Positions 8,795-18,500 of a stretch of DNA of 64,000 nucleotides are shown here, piece after piece. Position 1 is the stretch's first letter; the number at the start of each line of letters is the position of its first letter. Position numbers and translations under genes: made by a program. This stretch comes from Desulfopila aestuarii DSM 18488. Its GTDB lineage: Bacteria > Desulfobacterota > Desulfobulbia > Desulfobulbales > Desulfocapsaceae. Location: assembly GCA_945863875.1 (NCBI GenBank), contig CAMBBS010000006.1, forward strand, positions 86,568 to 150,567. The letters run 5' to 3'. The notes beneath the pieces were generated by a model. The model was not told the DNA's origin. It made no database searches and saw only the letters and a program-made list of their open reading frames with translations.

Positions 8795-10228
8795 ATGCGT
8801 GGAAGGAGCCTTTTCTATTATTTCACCGCCTTTATCTTCTCCGTGGGGTTTTGCGGAACAGCCTTCGCCTCTGACCCGGGAGTGGTCCATGAAGCGTTGA
8901 ACCTCACCAATCACTGGGGTGGATATATCGCCCTGATCGTCTTCGTCGTGGCGTATTTTTTTGTCATGCTCGAAGAGATGACGCATATGCGGAAATCGAA
9001 ACCCGTTCTCCTCGCCGCCGGCATTATCTGGGGCATAATCGGCCTGATTTATGCGATGAACGGCATTAATCATGCGGCAGAGGTGGCTATTCGTCATAAT
9101 ATTCTTGAATATGCCGAGCTGTTTCTCTTTCTGCTGGTGGCCATGACATTCATTAATTCCATGGAAGAGCGGCAGGTGTTCGAGGTTCTCCGGGTAAAGC
9201 TGGTCAACGCCGGCTACTCTTTTAAGAAACTATTCTGGATTACCGGTCTCCTTGCCTTTTTCATCTCGCCGATTGCCGACAATCTCACCACGGCACTGCT
9301 GATGTGTGCCGTGGTGATGGCCATCGGCAAAGAGGATAAAAAATTCGTCGGCCTGGCCTGTATCAATATTGTTATCGCCGCCAACGCCGGTGGCACCTTC
9401 AGCCCTTTTGGCGACATTACCACGCTTATGGTATGGCAGAAAGGCATTATCCAGTTCCAGGAATTTTTAGTTTTGTTTGTGCCGTCGGTGGTCAACTGGC
9501 TGGTGCCGGCAGTGATAATGAGCTTTGCCGTAGCAGACCAACAGCCGGAAGCCGGCCTTGAGAACTTGAAATTAAAGCGTGGCGCCTTCATCATCATCGG
9601 CCTTTTTCTCTGGACCATCGCTACTGCCGTAAGCTTTCATAATTTCTTGCAGCTTCCACCGGTGGTCGGCATGATGGCCGGTCTGTCGCTCCTGAAGATG
9701 TTTGGTTTCTACCTGAATAAAACCCATGTCAGAACCCAGGAGAGCTACGACCCGATCAAAGCCGAACAGCGCATCGGTCAGATCATACCTTTCGATGTTT
9801 TCGCCAGGGTTGCCCGGGCGGAATGGGACACCCTGCTCTTTTTCTACGGTGTTATTCTCTGTGTCGGCGGTCTTGGTTTCATGGGCTATCTTGGTCTCGT
9901 CTCCAACCTGCTGTATCTGGACTGGGGCCCGACAACGGCAAATATCATGATAGGTTTGCTTTCTGCAGTCGTTGATAACATTCCGGTCATGTTTGCCGTC
10001 CTGACCATGATGCCGGATATGTCTCACGGCCAGTGGTTACTGGTCACGCTGACGGCCGGTGTTGGCGGAAGTCTTCTTTCCATCGGTTCCGCGGCGGGGG
10101 TGGCGCTCATGGGTCAGGCAAGAGGCCAGTACACCTTTTTTGGCCATCTCAAATGGACGCCGGTCATTGCCCTGGGCTACGCCGCAAGTATCTACACGCA
10201 TTTTCTCATCAACGGCTCGTTGATGTAG
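8795..10228 (+). CDS. nhaD: NhaD-type Na+/H+ antiporter
   Basis: A 477-residue polytopic membrane protein. A cleavable-looking signal (ending AFA, about residue 25) precedes about a dozen hydrophobic segments. Motifs of the NhaD/ion-transporter superfamily are present: SPIADNLTTALLMC near residue 158, ANAGGTFSPFGDITTLM near 198, and a second half-repeat around VVDNIPVMFAVL near 390. NhaD exports Na+ or Li+ in exchange for protons at alkaline pH and suits a marine or saline organism. It has a clear AGGAG ribosome-binding site and the divergent nhaR regulator. A large dyad follows the stop. Confidence 0.95.
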   Translation: MRGRSLFYYFTAFIFSVGFCGTAFASDPGVVHEALNLTNHWGGYIALIVFVVAYFFVMLEEMTHMRKSKPVLLAAGIIWGIIGLIYAMNGINHAAEVAIRHNILEYAELFLFLLVAMTFINSMEERQVFEVLRVKLVNAGYSFKKLFWITGLLAFFISPIADNLTTALLMCAVVMAIGKEDKKFVGLACINIVIAANAGGTFSPFGDITTLMVWQKGIIQFQEFLVLFVPSVVNWLVPAVIMSFAVADQQPEAGLENLKLKRGAFIIIGLFLWTIATAVSFHNFLQLPPVVGMMAGLSLLKMFGFYLNKTHVRTQESYDPIKAEQRIGQIIPFDVFARVARAEWDTLLFFYGVILCVGGLGFMGYLGLVSNLLYLDWGPTTANIMIGLLSAVVDNIPVMFAVLTMMPDMSHGQWLLVTLTAGVGGSLLSIGSAAGVALMGQARGQYTFFGHLKWTPVIALGYAASIYTHFLINGSLM

Positions 10229-10246
10229 CAGCGTGTGCACGCCGTT

Positions 10247-10301
10247 CCCCTGCCCACGCCATGAAGCCGATAGCTCCAGCCTCTTTTGGCGTGGGCAGGG
10301 G
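10247..10301 (+). terminator. 14-bp inverted repeat after nhaD
   Basis: A perfect 14-bp stem (CCCCTGCCCACGCC / GGCGTGGGCAGGGG) with a 27-nt loop lies 18 bp after the nhaD stop. It would form a very stable hairpin, but there is no strong T-run, so termination is likely rather than certain. Confidence 0.55.
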
Positions 10302-10365
10302 GCAAGACAAATTTTGCATTTAAAATATTCGCCTTCCTTTCTTTTTCCGGGAAAACTTGATAATA

Positions 10366-10397
10366 ATCTTCAAAAAATTATATAATTTTTTGAAGAT
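10366..10397. repeat. Perfect 32-bp palindrome before the HDOD-GGDEF gene
   Basis: Sixteen bases (ATCTTCAAAAAATTAT) are followed immediately by their exact reverse complement, ending 11 bp before the preferred ATG of the next gene. It could be an operator for a dimeric regulator, or a hairpin in the mRNA leader that hides the only purine-rich (GAAG) ribosome-binding sequence. Confidence 0.9.
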
Positions 10398-10408
10398 CAA
10401 CTTTGATT

Positions 10409-11992
10409 ATGCAAAATAATCAAACCAACCGGAAAACCGTCATGCATAAAGATGAAATTCTGCGAAGTATCCTGCTCTCTGATGAATTGCCGACATTGCC
10501 CACGGTCGCCTCGAAACTGATTACCCTCACTGCCAAAGAAGAGACGACCCTCGCCGACATCGGTGAGTTGATTTCCCAGGATATTTCGCTTTCAGCGAAA
10601 ATTCTGAAAGTTTCCAATTCGGCCTTTTACAGTTTTCCACAGCAGATAGGTTCGATCAAACAGGCTGTCAGTATTCTGGGAATGAATGCCGTACGCAGCC
10701 TGGTGCTGTCTTTTTCTTTTTTGACCATGAAAGCCGGCACAGTCAAAAGCCGCTTTAATTTTGAAGCATTTTGGGAAAAGTCGCTCGCCTCCGCGGTGAC
10801 GGCGAAGCTTATCCTCGAACACACCAAGGGGGTGGATACGGAGGAGGTATTTGTGTCCGGGCTGCTGCAGAATTTGGGGGAGCTTATCCTGGCGAGATCT
10901 TTTCCTCAGCAATATGACTCAGTTCTGCAGGCAGTCGAGGACAGGCACCAGGATACCTTTGCCGCGGAAGCAGCCGTTTTCGGCATCAATCATTCCGAGG
11001 TCGGGTTAGAAGTGGCGCAGCATTGGGGGTTTCCGGACGTATTACTCATTCCACTGAAGTACCATCATCATCCCGAGGAATATCCCGGCCAAAACAGCAC
11101 CATCCGGGCAACGGTTCGAGCAGTCTATCTTTCTGATCTTTTAGTAAAAGTACTCTACTCCCAACATCCGGAAGTTTATCATAAACAGTTTCGCAAAGAA
11201 GCCGCGAAATTGCTCGGACTGACAGCTGAGAGCATCGAGGCTATTCTGAATGAGGTCCATATAAAAGTTAAGGAGGCCGGGACCTATTTCAATCTAAAAA
11301 TAAAAACCACCAAATCAGTGCAGGAAATACTTCAGGAGGCAAATATTCGTTTGAGTCTGATAAATCTCGACTACGACCAGATGAACAAACAGCTTATTCT
11401 GGCTAAAATTCACCTTGAAGATTTGACCAAAGAGCTGGAAGACAAAAACAAGATACTCGACAATCTGGCCAACATCGATGGCCTGACCGGGGTGTACAAC
11501 CATAGATATTTTCAGAATGTTCTGGATCAAGAGATCAAGAGGTCACTGCGACATAATAAATCAATATCAATTCTTCTCATTGATATTGATCATTTCAAAC
11601 TGGTCAACGACACCTATGGCCATCAAGTCGGTGACTTTGTTTTAGCGGAATTCGCCAAGACCATACAAGAAAACATCAGAGAATACGATACCCTTGCCCG
11701 GTACGGCGGTGAAGAGTTTGTCGTCGTCCTGCCGGAGACGAGTTGTGAGGACGCCTTGGTCGTCGGGGAAAAATTACGCTCTGTCATTGAACAAACAGGT
11801 TTTCAGGACAACCGGGAGAAATACCACGTCACAGCAAGTTTCGGACAGGCGGGCAGCACCCCGGCCGCAGAGGATAATTTTAGCAAAAACGACTTGATAC
11901 ATCAAGCCGATCAAGCGCTCTATGAGGCAAAAGAGAAAGGACGGAACAGGGTTGTCGGCTATAGTCCGAAAAAGAAATGGTACACTTTCTGA
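10409..11992 (+). CDS. HDOD-GGDEF signalling protein (probable diguanylate cyclase)
   Basis: A 527-residue cytoplasmic protein. The N-terminal HDOD domain (about residues 25-220; LPTLPTVASKLITL, then SILGMNAVRSLVLS) is joined by a charged coiled-coil-like linker (about 315-355) to a C-terminal GGDEF domain. The active-site loop is GGEEF, an active variant, and an RxxD inhibitory site (REYD) lies five residues before it, so c-di-GMP synthesis with product inhibition is expected. HDOD modules act as non-catalytic signalling scaffolds. Possible starts are TTG 10403, ATG 10409 and ATG 10442; the last has the best Shine-Dalgarno (GGAAA). The 32-bp palindrome lies just upstream. Confidence 0.92.
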   Translation: MQNNQTNRKTVMHKDEILRSILLSDELPTLPTVASKLITLTAKEETTLADIGELISQDISLSAKILKVSNSAFYSFPQQIGSIKQAVSILGMNAVRSLVLSFSFLTMKAGTVKSRFNFEAFWEKSLASAVTAKLILEHTKGVDTEEVFVSGLLQNLGELILARSFPQQYDSVLQAVEDRHQDTFAAEAAVFGINHSEVGLEVAQHWGFPDVLLIPLKYHHHPEEYPGQNSTIRATVRAVYLSDLLVKVLYSQHPEVYHKQFRKEAAKLLGLTAESIEAILNEVHIKVKEAGTYFNLKIKTTKSVQEILQEANIRLSLINLDYDQMNKQLILAKIHLEDLTKELEDKNKILDNLANIDGLTGVYNHRYFQNVLDQEIKRSLRHNKSISILLIDIDHFKLVNDTYGHQVGDFVLAEFAKTIQENIREYDTLARYGGEEFVVVLPETSCEDALVVGEKLRSVIEQTGFQDNREKYHVTASFGQAGSTPAAEDNFSKNDLIHQADQALYEAKEKGRNRVVGYSPKKKWYTF

Positions 11993-12013
11993 GGCATTTC
12001 AAGTGAAATACGA

Positions 12014-14545
12014 TCACATCATATTTTCCGGATCAACATCGATCGCCAGGGTGCATTGCCGTCCGACCAGTTCCTGCCGCACATTTTTTATGGCCATGCA
12101 CAGGCCGTGCATTTGCTCGGTATCGCCCCCCTTTAACAGGATCTGCCAGCGATAATTGTCTTTGATCTTGTCGATTGGTGCAGGCGCCGGGCCGAGCGTG
12201 TCAATTTTGAGTTTTTCCTTTTTGACCGTTTGCCGGCAGAATCCGGCGAGACGCACCGCCGTCTGCTGCACCTCCTTTTCCACCCGCCCCTGGAGCCGCA
12301 GGGCGGTCAATCGCAGATACGGCGGGAAGGCTGGGTGCCGTCGCAGCTTCATCTCGTGGGCAAACATTTTGCCGTACTGGTGATCTCGTGAATAGACAAT
12401 CGCATAGTGATCCGGACGCATGGTCTGGATGATGACTTCTCCGGGCGCATCTCCCCTTCCCGCCCGGCCGATCACCTGGGTAATGAGTTGAAATGTTCTC
12501 TCCGCGGCCCGGAAATCCGGCATGCTCATCCCCCCATCAGCCCAGACAACGCCGACAAGGGTCACGTTGGGAAAATGGTGCCCCTTGGCGATCATCTGGG
12601 TGCCGATGAGGATGTCAATGTCTCCCTCGTGCATTTTGGCCAGAATGGACAGAAATTTCTTCCGGTCGGAGGCCGTATCGGAATCGAGTCGTGTAATTCG
12701 CGCTTCGGGGAAAAGTTCCCGGACCTCCTCCTCCACCCGTTCGGTGCCGAATCCGGCCGGTACCAGGTCAGCCGATCTGCATTGCAGACAGACACTCTTT
12801 TCGGCCACGGTAAAGCCGCAATAATGACAGATGAGTTTTTTTTTACCCTTATGCAGCGTCAGCGAAACATGACAATGGCTGCATTGCACCGGTGTGCCGC
12901 AATCCCTGCATATAACCACTGCGGAAAAACCTCTCCGGTTCAGCAGCAGGATACTCTGCTTGCCGCGGCTCAGGTTCTCGGTCAATTTCTCCTGCAGTTC
13001 CTGTTTGATAATCCCTTTAATGTCTTTCGCTTCATTTTTGTTGAGATCAACTATGGTGACAACCGGCAAAGATCGGTCACCCACCCGATCCTTCATGGTC
13101 AGCAGGGTATACTTACCCGCTTGTGCATGGGCGTAACTGGTGATCGAAGGAGTGGCCGAACCGAGGATCACCACGGCGTCATGATATTTTGCCCGCAATA
13201 CGGCAAGGTCGCGGCCATGATAGCGAAAACTGTCGTCCTGTTTGAAACCGGCGTCGTGCTCTTCATCAACAACGATCAATCCAGGATTCTTGACCGGCGC
13301 AAAAAGAGCGGATCTGGCGCCGATAACCACCTTTGCTTTACCGGTCAGGGCCAGATAAAACTGATCGAATCGCTCCGCGGCTGACATTCCTGAGTGCAGC
13401 AGGACGACCAGATCGCCAAATCTTGACAGCAGATGCGCCTCGAGCTGGGTGGCCAGGGCAATTTCCGGGACGAGAATTATCACATCCCGGCCGTGTGCCA
13501 GGGTCTCTTCCGCCGCCCTGAGATACACCTCGGTTTTGCCGCAGCCGGTCACCCCGTGCAGCAGAAAGGGACGGAACTTTTCAGCCCTGATTGCCGGCAG
13601 CAGGCTGTTCAGCACGGTCTGCTGTTCTTCGGTGAGATGATCGGGGCGGGGGTAGTGTTTGAGTTGTTCACCAAAAGGGCTGCGAAAGACCCTTTCCCTG
13701 GAACGAACGACAAGCCGTTTTTCTTCCAGTGTTAGCAGTGCATTTGCCGCGCCGGAATAGTCCTGGCGCAGATCTCGCAGGGCGATGGTTTGGCGGTTGG
13801 CTGTTTCCGTAAGATAGTGCAGACGTTGCATCGCCTTGACCTCCGAGGGTTTGAGGTCAAGGCCTGTCTTTCGCTTGATTTTTTGCTGATATTCTTTCAC
13901 ACCCTCCCGACCTGCCGCCATCCCAGGCAAAATAAAAAGATCCGCCGCGGCAAGCCCATAACAGATCTCGTTTTTTGCCCGCACTCCATCCTCGCCCATC
14001 CTGTTTTCGATGCTGACCGCATCTTTTTCGAGCAGACGAGCCACGACTTTTTTCCCCGTCCGGTCGCTCAGAATCTCGGCGGTTTCCAGCGCCCCAAGTT
14101 CACCCTGGGTGGAGAGCTTTTGCCCCCACAGGGGCATGTCAGCCGGGAAAAAAGCCGAGAAATCGTCGGGATGGACCTGCAAAACGAGCCTTTTAACGCT
14201 CTTTGGCGCAAGCCCACCCGGCAAGGCTGTTTTGATAACCAGCCCCAGCGGATAGTGATAATAATTGGCCACCCATCTATAAAACGGCACACTGTTCTCA
14301 TGAAACAGAGGATAGGTATCGAGAAAGGTGCTTACTTCTCTTATGCGGAAGGGAGGGTTTTCGACATATGGCACAACACCAAGCACATAGCCGGTCACCT
14401 TCCGCCTGCCCAGCCATACCAGCACCCGCCGGCCGACATAGCTTTTCTGTTCGGCGAAACAATCCCCGTGTTGTGCACCCTTTGCTACAGCGTATGTCAA
14501 GGTCTGTTCAAGTGGAGCGGCTACCGCAACCTCCAGATGCATCAT
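12014..14545 (-). CDS. priA: Primosomal replication-restart helicase PriA
   Basis: An 843-residue superfamily 2 helicase that restarts stalled replication forks. It has an N-terminal 3'-DNA-binding domain, Walker A GVTGCGKTEVYL near residue 337, the DEEH box (VVDEEHDAGFKQDDSFRYHG) near 425, motif III GSATPS, and the zinc-binding cysteine cluster (CRDCGTPVQCSHC, then CHYCG and CLQC) near 560-600. It is about 110 residues longer than E. coli PriA, mostly in the N-terminal third. The start ATGATG overlaps the galU stop by 4 nt, so the two genes are co-transcribed and probably translationally coupled. Confidence 0.97.
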   Translation of the reverse strand: MMHLEVAVAAPLEQTLTYAVAKGAQHGDCFAEQKSYVGRRVLVWLGRRKVTGYVLGVVPYVENPPFRIREVSTFLDTYPLFHENSVPFYRWVANYYHYPLGLVIKTALPGGLAPKSVKRLVLQVHPDDFSAFFPADMPLWGQKLSTQGELGALETAEILSDRTGKKVVARLLEKDAVSIENRMGEDGVRAKNEICYGLAAADLFILPGMAAGREGVKEYQQKIKRKTGLDLKPSEVKAMQRLHYLTETANRQTIALRDLRQDYSGAANALLTLEEKRLVVRSRERVFRSPFGEQLKHYPRPDHLTEEQQTVLNSLLPAIRAEKFRPFLLHGVTGCGKTEVYLRAAEETLAHGRDVIILVPEIALATQLEAHLLSRFGDLVVLLHSGMSAAERFDQFYLALTGKAKVVIGARSALFAPVKNPGLIVVDEEHDAGFKQDDSFRYHGRDLAVLRAKYHDAVVILGSATPSITSYAHAQAGKYTLLTMKDRVGDRSLPVVTIVDLNKNEAKDIKGIIKQELQEKLTENLSRGKQSILLLNRRGFSAVVICRDCGTPVQCSHCHVSLTLHKGKKKLICHYCGFTVAEKSVCLQCRSADLVPAGFGTERVEEEVRELFPEARITRLDSDTASDRKKFLSILAKMHEGDIDILIGTQMIAKGHHFPNVTLVGVVWADGGMSMPDFRAAERTFQLITQVIGRAGRGDAPGEVIIQTMRPDHYAIVYSRDHQYGKMFAHEMKLRRHPAFPPYLRLTALRLQGRVEKEVQQTAVRLAGFCRQTVKKEKLKIDTLGPAPAPIDKIKDNYRWQILLKGGDTEQMHGLCMAIKNVRQELVGRQCTLAIDVDPENMM

Positions 14546-15414
14546 AAAGTCGCGACAACCTCTTTGAGGTGGGCTCTCAGCTGCTTGCCGAGGGCTGGAT
14601 GCCTGAGTCCATAGGCAATAATTGCCTTCAGGTAGCCCATTTTATCACCGGCATCAAACCTCGTACCCTCAAATTCCTGGGCATACATGGCCCTTCTTCT
14701 GGTCAGGGCAAGCAGTGCGTCGGTCAATTGAATCTCGCCGCCATGACCCGGCGTTGTCGTGTCGAGAATATCAAAAATTTCCGGCATCAGAATATATCTG
14801 CCGATAATGGCCATATCCGAGTCCGTTGTGCCGGGGGCGGGCTTTTCAACCATGCGTTTAACTTTATACGTTTTTTCCCGATCGGTCTTTTCTCCTTCAA
14901 TAATACCGTATTGCGAGGTTTCTTCCATCGGCACCCTTTGAATGGCGACGATAGACTCACCGACCTCATCAAAAAGATCGAGCAGCTGCTTGGCACAGGG
15001 GACTTTACTGAGGACCATGTCGTCACCGAGCAGGACCATGAAGGGCTCATCGCCAATGACATTACGCGCCGTCCAGATGGCATGGCCGAGGCCAAGGGGT
15101 TTTTTCTGCCGCACCGAGACGATATCAATGAGATTAGAAATATTGTTGAGTTCTTCGCCAAGAATCGTTTTATTTTTTTCTTTCAGGACCGCGTCGAGGT
15201 GGAAATTGTAATCAAAATGGTTTTCGATTGCCGATTTCCCCTCACTGGTGACAAAAATTATCTGATCAATTCCTGATGCGACAACCTCTTCAACTATGTA
15301 TTGTATAGTCGGACGGTCGACAATCGTGAGCATCTCTTTGGGAATTGCTTTTGTCGCCGGAAGGAATCTGGTCCCGAGACCGGCAACAGGAATAACGGCT
15401 TTACGAACTTTCAT
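14542..15414 (-). CDS. galU: UTP-glucose-1-phosphate uridylyltransferase
   Basis: A 290-residue nucleotidyltransferase that makes UDP-glucose from UTP and glucose-1-phosphate for LPS, polysaccharide and glycogen-linked metabolism. The N-terminal motif GLGTRFLPATKAIPKEML is at about residues 12-29. VEKPAPG and the conserved FEGTRFDAGDKMGYL near 255 complete the GalU signature. The length matches bacterial GalU. The ribosome-binding site GAGGT precedes the ATG at 15414. It is the first gene of a galU-priA operon, divergent from hrpA. Confidence 0.97.
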   Translation of the reverse strand: MKVRKAVIPVAGLGTRFLPATKAIPKEMLTIVDRPTIQYIVEEVVASGIDQIIFVTSEGKSAIENHFDYNFHLDAVLKEKNKTILGEELNNISNLIDIVSVRQKKPLGLGHAIWTARNVIGDEPFMVLLGDDMVLSKVPCAKQLLDLFDEVGESIVAIQRVPMEETSQYGIIEGEKTDREKTYKVKRMVEKPAPGTTDSDMAIIGRYILMPEIFDILDTTTPGHGGEIQLTDALLALTRRRAMYAQEFEGTRFDAGDKMGYLKAIIAYGLRHPALGKQLRAHLKEVVATL

Positions 15415-15520
15415 AGTGACCTCATTTTAAAAGTAATAGAAAAGCAAAAGGTATGGTATCTCTCCGGGCAAACCTCTGCCAGTGACTTAACACAGATTAA
15501 AGACGACATCTATTTTTTTC

Positions 15521-18500
15521 ATGAATTATTTTTATCCCGAAAACCTGCCGATAATCGATAATAAAAGTACTATCATCGAGGCCATAATCAACAATCAAGT
15601 CGTCGTTATTGCCGGGGATACCGGGTCAGGAAAAACGACACAGCTGCCCAAGATGTGCCTTGAGGCCCTTCCCGGCAATAATTTACTCATCGGCTGTACC
15701 CAGCCAAGACGGATTGCCGCATCGACCGTCGCCGCCAGAGTGGCAGAAGAGCTGGGAGCGGCGGGCGGTATGGTCGGGTATAAAATCCGTTTTCATGATT
15801 ATACAACGCCGGCGACAAAGATCAAATTTATGACCGACGGAGTGCTCCTGGCGGAAACGCGACAGGACCGGCTGTTATCCAGGTACGGTGTCATTATCAT
15901 TGATGAGGCCCATGAGAGAAGCCTGAACATTGATTTTCTGCTCGGATACATTAAACAGCTGCTGCACCGCCGCAATGATCTCAAGGTTATTATAACTTCG
16001 GCGACCATCGATACCGCCGCCTTTGCCACTCATTTTAATGGCGCCCCGATCATCACCGTTTCTGGGCGCACCTATCCGGTTACCGTCCGCTACAATCCCG
16101 CCGAAGAAGATGTCTCCGGTGAAAAAGATGGCGAATTGGAGCACTGCGTGCAAACCGTTTGCGATCTTTTTCAGCGTGAAGCGAAAGGAGATATTCTCGT
16201 TTTTTTACCGACTGAACGGGATATCCGCGATTGCTGCCGGCTGCTGGAAGGAAAAATCTCCCAGGCGGTGATCCTGCCGATCTTCGGCCGGCTGCCGACC
16301 GGTGATCAGCGAAGAATTTTTCAGAACTTCAGCCAGGTGAAGATTGTCGTCGCCACCAATGTTGCCGAAACATCCGTCACCGTTCCCGGTATCCGCTACG
16401 TCGTCGACAGTGGTCTCGCCCGTATTTCCACCTATAACGTTCGGGCGAAAACCACCAGCCTGCCGGTCAGCAGAATTTCGCGTGCCAGCTGTGATCAGCG
16501 CAAAGGCCGATGCGGGCGGGTCGCGCCCGGCATCTGCATCCGTCTCTATTCCGAGGAAGATTTTCTCGACCGGCCCGAATATACCCTGCCGGAGCTGAAA
16601 CGCTCGAATCTTGCCGAGGTTATCCTGCAGATGATCTCTCTTGATCTCGGTGACCCGGAAAAATTTCCCTTTCTGGATCCGCCCTATAAAAATGCCATCC
16701 GAGAGGGCTATCGGCTGCTCCGGGAACTCGGCGCCATAGACGGGAAAATGCAGCTGACCGCACGGGGACGGATCATGGCCGATCTGCCCATCGATCCCTG
16801 TATCGCCAGAATCATCATCGAGGCAAAAGAAAACAACTGTCTTCGGGAAATTAAAATTATCTCGGCGGCACTGGCCATCCAGGATCCGCGCATACGCCCT
16901 GCCGACTATGAAAAAGAGGCCGATGCCGCCCACCGGGAATTTGGCCATCCGCACTCGGACTTCATGGTCCTCCTGAACATATGGCATCAGTATCACGATG
17001 TGGAAAACAGCACCAAATCCTGGTCAAAGCTGAAAAAGTACTGCACGGCCCATTTTCTCTCCTTTCAGCGGATGCGCGAATGGTTCGATCTGCACACCCA
17101 GTTAACGCGAATCCTCGACAGACGGGAAGGCTTTGTCGACAACGCCGCCGACGCTTCTTACGAGCAGATCCACAAATCTTTTCTTGCCGGCTTTCTGCGC
17201 AATCTGGCCATAAAAAAACAGGGCCGCCTGTATCAGGGCACGCATAATAAAGAGCTGATGATTTTTCCCGGTTCCCATCAGTTCACCACCGGCGGCCAGT
17301 GGCTGGTGGCCGCATCGTTTCTCGAAACGACCAGACTCTACGCGCTCACTGTTGCCACCATTGAATCTGACTGGATCGAGGCGGTGGCCGAGCATCTCTG
17401 CAAATATTCCTGGTCCAATGCCCATTGGCAGAAAAAAACCGGACAGGTCGTAGCCGACGAAAAGGCCTCTCTCTTTGGTTTGATTATTGCCTCCGGCCGA
17501 AAAGTGAACTACGGCAAAAGAAACAAAAACAATATCGGTGAGGCCCGGGATATTTTTATCCAGGCGGCACTCGTTGCCGGTCAGCTCAATGGCTCGTATC
17601 ATTTTCTTGACCATAACCTGGCACTGATACAAAAATGGCAGGACGCCGAAGAGAAACTGCGGGTGCGAAGTCTTGTTGCCGACGAATTGACCCTGCATGC
17701 ATTTTATGCAGAGAGAATCCCCCTTGACGTCTATGACCAGACGACCTTTAATCGGTTTCTCAGGAAAAAAAGAAGCAAGTCTTTCCTGCTGATGCAAGAC
17801 GATGATGTGCTGCTGCGCCGGCTTGAAGAAAAGGAGTTGGTTGATTATCCCCCCACCTTTTCTCTTGGCAGCATGCAGCTTCGCCTGGAATACCATTTTG
17901 CACCAGGTTCAGAGAGAGACGGCGTCACCTTCCGGCTGCCCTTTGATTTTGCCGCTACTGTTGCCGCCGACTCCTTTGAATGGCTCGTGCCCGGCCTCCT
18001 GCAGGAAAAACTGACCTTTCTGCTCAAAGCACTGCCCAAAGGCATCAGAAAAAACCTGGTGCCGATCAGTGAGACGGTAAACAGGCTGCTCGATGATATG
18101 GATTTCGGTGCGGGTTCTTTCTATTCAGCGCTCGAAACGTCCATTTTGAAAATGTTTAAAATGTTAATTCGACGTTCCGACTGGTCTGACAACCCGCCCC
18201 TGCACCTGCAGCCTCGCTTTCTCCTCTTTGACGCTGCCGGTCAGGAGCTGTGCGCCGGACGTAATTTACAAGAACTGCTCGCCCGGCAAAGCGGCAATGA
18301 GCCCTCGGCACCTGGGCAAAGTCTGCGCGGTGCGGAAAAGGAGGTGGTGCGGCGCTGGGAGGGCAGCAGCCATACGACCTGGAATTTTTCCGGCCTTCCC
18401 GACACCGTGCCCATCTATACGCCGCAAGGGGAAGTTGCCGGCCTGCTCTACCCGGTGCTCATCGCCCACCCGGAGGGCGGTTGTGTGACGCTCACCTTTG

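Noticed and set aside
12407..13384. 325-codon open frame antisense to priA
   Set aside because: It lies wholly inside the priA helicase region, has no recognisable domain, and fits a shadow frame.
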